DNA of 7,248 nucleotides, from assembly GCA_017538465.1 (NCBI GenBank), contig JAFYIW010000195.1, forward strand, positions 1-7,248. The letters run 5' to 3'. Every line of letters begins with the position of its first letter. Positions within the stretch are counted from its first letter, which is position 1. Below the pieces are notes generated by a model. It made no database searches. It saw only the letters and a program-made list of their open reading frames with translations, and had not been told where the DNA came from. The stretch is from Victivallales bacterium (GTDB lineage Bacteria; Verrucomicrobiota; Lentisphaeria; Oligosphaerales; Oligosphaeraceae). A program made the position numbers and the translations under genes. Shown here in pieces: positions 6,001 through 7,248 of the stretch.

Positions 6001-7248
6001 TTCATCTGCGTGGGAGACCAGAAGCAGATGCCGCCCACCCAGTTCTTCCAGAAGACCAACACCGACACTGTCGAAGAGGACGACGAGGTCGAGGAACTCG
6101 ACAGCATTCTGGACGAGTGCCTCACCGCCGGCGTGCACTCCTGCCACCTCAACTGGCACTATCGCAGCCGCCACGAGTCGCTCATCGCCTTCAGCAACCA
6201 GCACTACTACGACAACCAGCTCAACACCTTCCCCGCCGCCGCAAACTCGCCCCTCCTGGGCGTGCATTTCCAATTCGTGCCGAATGCGGTGCTGGAACGC
6301 AAGAGCCGCACCAACTCCGCCGAGGCGGACGCAATCGTCGCGTATGTCGCCGCGATGATCGCCGATCCCGCACAGGCTAAACGCTCGGTGGGCATCGTGA
6401 CCTTCAACATCGCCCAATGTGAACTCATCCAGGACCGCTTCGAGCAGTTCCGCAGCGAACACCCGCAGTTCGAGGCGTATTTCAGCGACAGCCTTCCAGA
6501 GCCATTCTTCGTGAAGAACCTGGAGAATGTCCAGGGCGACGAGCGCGATGTCATCCTCTTCTCCGTCGGCTATGCACCCGATGCGGACGGCAAGCTCTAC
6601 ATGAACTTCGGTCCGCTCAACCGCGTGGGCGGCGAACGCCGCCTGAATGTCGCCATCACCCGCGCCAAGCACCGTGTGGTGGTCTTCAGTTCCATCCATG
6701 CCTCGCAGATCGACCTCTCCCGCACCGGTGCCAAGGGCGCCAACGACCTGCGTGAATTCCTCGCCTACGCCGAACACGGCGCCGCCGCAACAGCACCCGA
6801 ACTCGTGGACGACCAGGCAGCCGACACCCTCCAGGACACCATCGCGCGTTTCCTCGCCGAACAGGGCTACGAAACCGACCGCAATGTCGGCTGCTCCTCA
6901 TTCCGCATCGACCTGGCCGTCAAAGACGCCACAAAACCAGGAAGTTATCTTCTGGGAATCCTTTGCGATGGCAAGCGCTCCGCCCGCGACTACACTTGCC
7001 GCGACCGCGAAAGCACCCGCACCGGCGTCCTCAAGGGCCTGGGATGGCATCTCGCCCACGCCTGGTCCACCGAATGGCGGCTTGACCGCCCTGCCGCCGA
7101 AAGAGCACTGCTGGAGGCACTGGACACAGCCGCAAACGGCCGAGAACCGAGGGAAAAGACTACCAGCTCTACTAGCACTACTAGTAGCCCCCCTAGCTCT
7201 ACTAGCACTACTAGCCAACCTAGCACCACTAGCTCTACTAGCACTACT
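3073..7248 (+). CDS. DUF4011-type SF1 helicase fused to a PD-(D/E)xK (MTES_1575/Vsr-like) nuclease, 3' end beyond window
   Basis: An uninterrupted frame gives at least 1392 residues and is open at the window end. Domain order: the DUF4011 signature WKQQLLDLSLRNHLLNL (17-33); Walker A GPPGTGKS (325-332); a long poorly conserved helical insertion (about 400-860); Walker B DEAS (957-960); motif III GDQKQMPPT (981-989); HYRSR (1029-1033); VQGDERD (1153-1159); and motif VI RLNVAITRAKHR (1190-1201). These are the AAA_11/AAA_12 (UPF1-like) superfamily 1 motifs. A nuclease domain follows with FRIDLAV (Asp1280), LLGILCDGK (Asp1299, Lys1301), GLGW (1323-1325) and WSTEW (1331-1335), the REase_MTES_1575 pattern. 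Relatives usually end in DUF3320, which would lie beyond the window. The predicted role is ATP-driven nucleic-acid translocation coupled to cleavage; similar single-gene proteins have been linked to anti-phage defence (from memory, Hhe-like), which is inference here. The ATG at 3073 has no clear ribosome binding site; the Met at 3112 is an alternative start. Close spacing to the TPR gene suggests co-transcription. Confidence 0.92.
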   Translation, partial: MPESPTTPQVARRMERWKQQLLDLSLRNHLLNLRDGLQAIQLHGASLHEVEDRLQNGVTFSLDALENLLGAEEFQNAEKLSVAEREKIYADAIAKAKKADALYSVRPAKELSRKLLELMRKGRLDQEEGDVHTIFATFGVLAWKPKGDKIKRYAPLVLEPVTLNRKSIQAGFTIMRHDDETLFNQTLVELLKRDFQIKLPSMDELPADDHGVDLNAVFTTVREAVAAIPECEILETLYVARLSFSKFLMWNDLNNRAEALEKQPLVHHLVQGLSGLYDDQIKVFPPAEVESHLELENLCCPLAADASQLTAILYSALGKTFVLHGPPGTGKSQSIANLICHNLTLGRRVLFVSEKKAALEVVQNRLNKLGMRPFCLELHSNKTGKAEVLAQFREALNLATAAEPQNWQTLVKDLATQRDALNGYIRLLHHAYPNGISAFQCLAETLEEESSAQINWKQDDLLTQTAEQRGQLENALKSAQDGFAAVTPQLCHAMRLFAQPLDWTKLNNSQLPPALATVQKALDSLRNAIRQLDDAFGFMESPTGEEALAARDLLASKLPELKTLPRPLLANDVADHLDDLLTTLDHAKRLVELRGQLAQWHPMRLTEVPVASALQTLTDNNARFFLMRFFANRSLGKSLMGFRQITAPRPGADELAHDLPLISEYQSLVQNHASDFRHLGGLLDNPQWLEGATPNWQALAAQLETAALLVHAILELFGPQPDTRLATLPECMDTALPAAEAYRQALKRFNDALHAFQQIAAMTNAPVVDDSLNALDEMIADALENLDSLRPYRVWRQSRENAEAAGLSPFLDALETGTFPPAELLTVFRRKLEAVMLQQILAAEPVLADFIGTRHEHRIEQFCKLDADYMALSAKLAVARISARLPQRRNSECPAGTALGFLKRECEKKARIKPVRTILQNVAPILGSLKPCFLMSPLSVAQYLPPDMSQFDLVVFDEASQIPTADAIGAIARGKQFICVGDQKQMPPTQFFQKTNTDTVEEDDEVEELDSILDECLTAGVHSCHLNWHYRSRHESLIAFSNQHYYDNQLNTFPAAANSPLLGVHFQFVPNAVLERKSRTNSAEADAIVAYVAAMIADPAQAKRSVGIVTFNIAQCELIQDRFEQFRSEHPQFEAYFSDSLPEPFFVKNLENVQGDERDVILFSVGYAPDADGKLYMNFGPLNRVGGERRLNVAITRAKHRVVVFSSIHASQIDLSRTGAKGANDLREFLAYAEHGAAATAPELVDDQAADTLQDTIARFLAEQGYETDRNVGCSSFRIDLAVKDATKPGSYLLGILCDGKRSARDYTCRDRESTRTGVLKGLGWHLAHAWSTEWRLDRPAAERALLEALDTAANGREPREKTTSSTSTTSSPPSSTSTTSQPSTTSSTSTT
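7159..7248 (+). repeat. CTAG-phased 9-bp tandem repeat encoding a Ser/Thr/Pro linker
   Basis: CTAG begins at 7172, 7181, 7193, 7202, 7211, 7220, 7229 and 7238, a 9-bp step throughout except one 12-bp step. The consensus unit is CTAGCNCTA. A larger block, AGCTCTACTAGCACTACTAG, occurs at 7165-7184, again at 7195-7214 and, cut by the window edge, at 7231-7248. Read in the helicase frame, the 30 codons are 13 Thr, 13 Ser, 3 Pro and 1 Gln, so the array encodes a flexible hydrophilic linker directly after the nuclease domain. Thr is ACT in 11 of 13 cases, unlike the ACC/ACG preference of the gene before it. Unit sizes are multiples of three, so copy-number change would preserve the frame. The array continues past the window, so its length is unknown. 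Confidence 0.85.

Noticed and set aside
5395..6777. Long open frame of 460 codons on the - strand
   Set aside because: It lies entirely opposite the helicase core, whose motifs (DEAS, GDQKQMPPT, VQGDERD, RLNVAITRAKHR) prove the + frame. Its translation is a repetitive Val/Glu/Gly-rich shadow with no family pattern.
7165..7248. CRISPR array
   Set aside because: The repeat is a 9-bp tandem with no unique spacers of 25-40 bp, it is in a coding frame, and no cas gene is near.

Overview
The window reads as a moderately GC-rich bacterial chromosome segment. All four supported protein genes lie on the + strand, and housekeeping genes come first. A Verrucomicrobiota/PVC-type origin is my best guess. 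It rests mainly on the tiny basic bS22 (AURKAIP1/COX24-type) protein, a form I associate with PVC bacteria and some other phyla, and on the general look of the TPR protein. This is inference, not proof.

Layout: (1) 1-917 is the 3' five-sixths of mnmA, the tRNA U34 2-thiouridylase. It lacks its N-terminal PP-loop because the window starts inside the gene. (2) 918-1044 is a 127-bp gap with a possible promoter, a perfect short inverted repeat and a possible 18-codon leader ORF. (3) 1045-1134 encodes a 29-residue Lys/Arg-rich ribosomal protein of the bS22/mS38 family. (4) A convincing intrinsic terminator lies at 1198-1244. (5) 1322-3046 encodes an exported tetratricopeptide-repeat protein. (6) After only 26 bp, a very large gene starts at 3073 and is still open at the window end. 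It encodes a DUF4011-type superfamily 1 helicase followed by a Vsr/MTES_1575-like PD-(D/E)xK nuclease domain. (7) The last 90 bases of that gene are a Ser/Thr/Pro-only linker built on a 9-bp repeat that puts a CTAG tetranucleotide every 9 bases.

How they fit: mnmA and bS22 are both translation-related and could share transcription, ended by the 1198-1244 terminator. The TPR and helicase genes are closely spaced and may be co-transcribed, but their products probably act in different compartments (envelope versus cytoplasm), so I do not claim a shared pathway. The helicase-nuclease resembles single-protein anti-phage or DNA-processing factors, but no other defence gene is visible. The points most worth a second look are the MnmA catalytic-cysteine replacement, the CTAG-phased repeat linker, and the leader ORF abutting the bS22 start.
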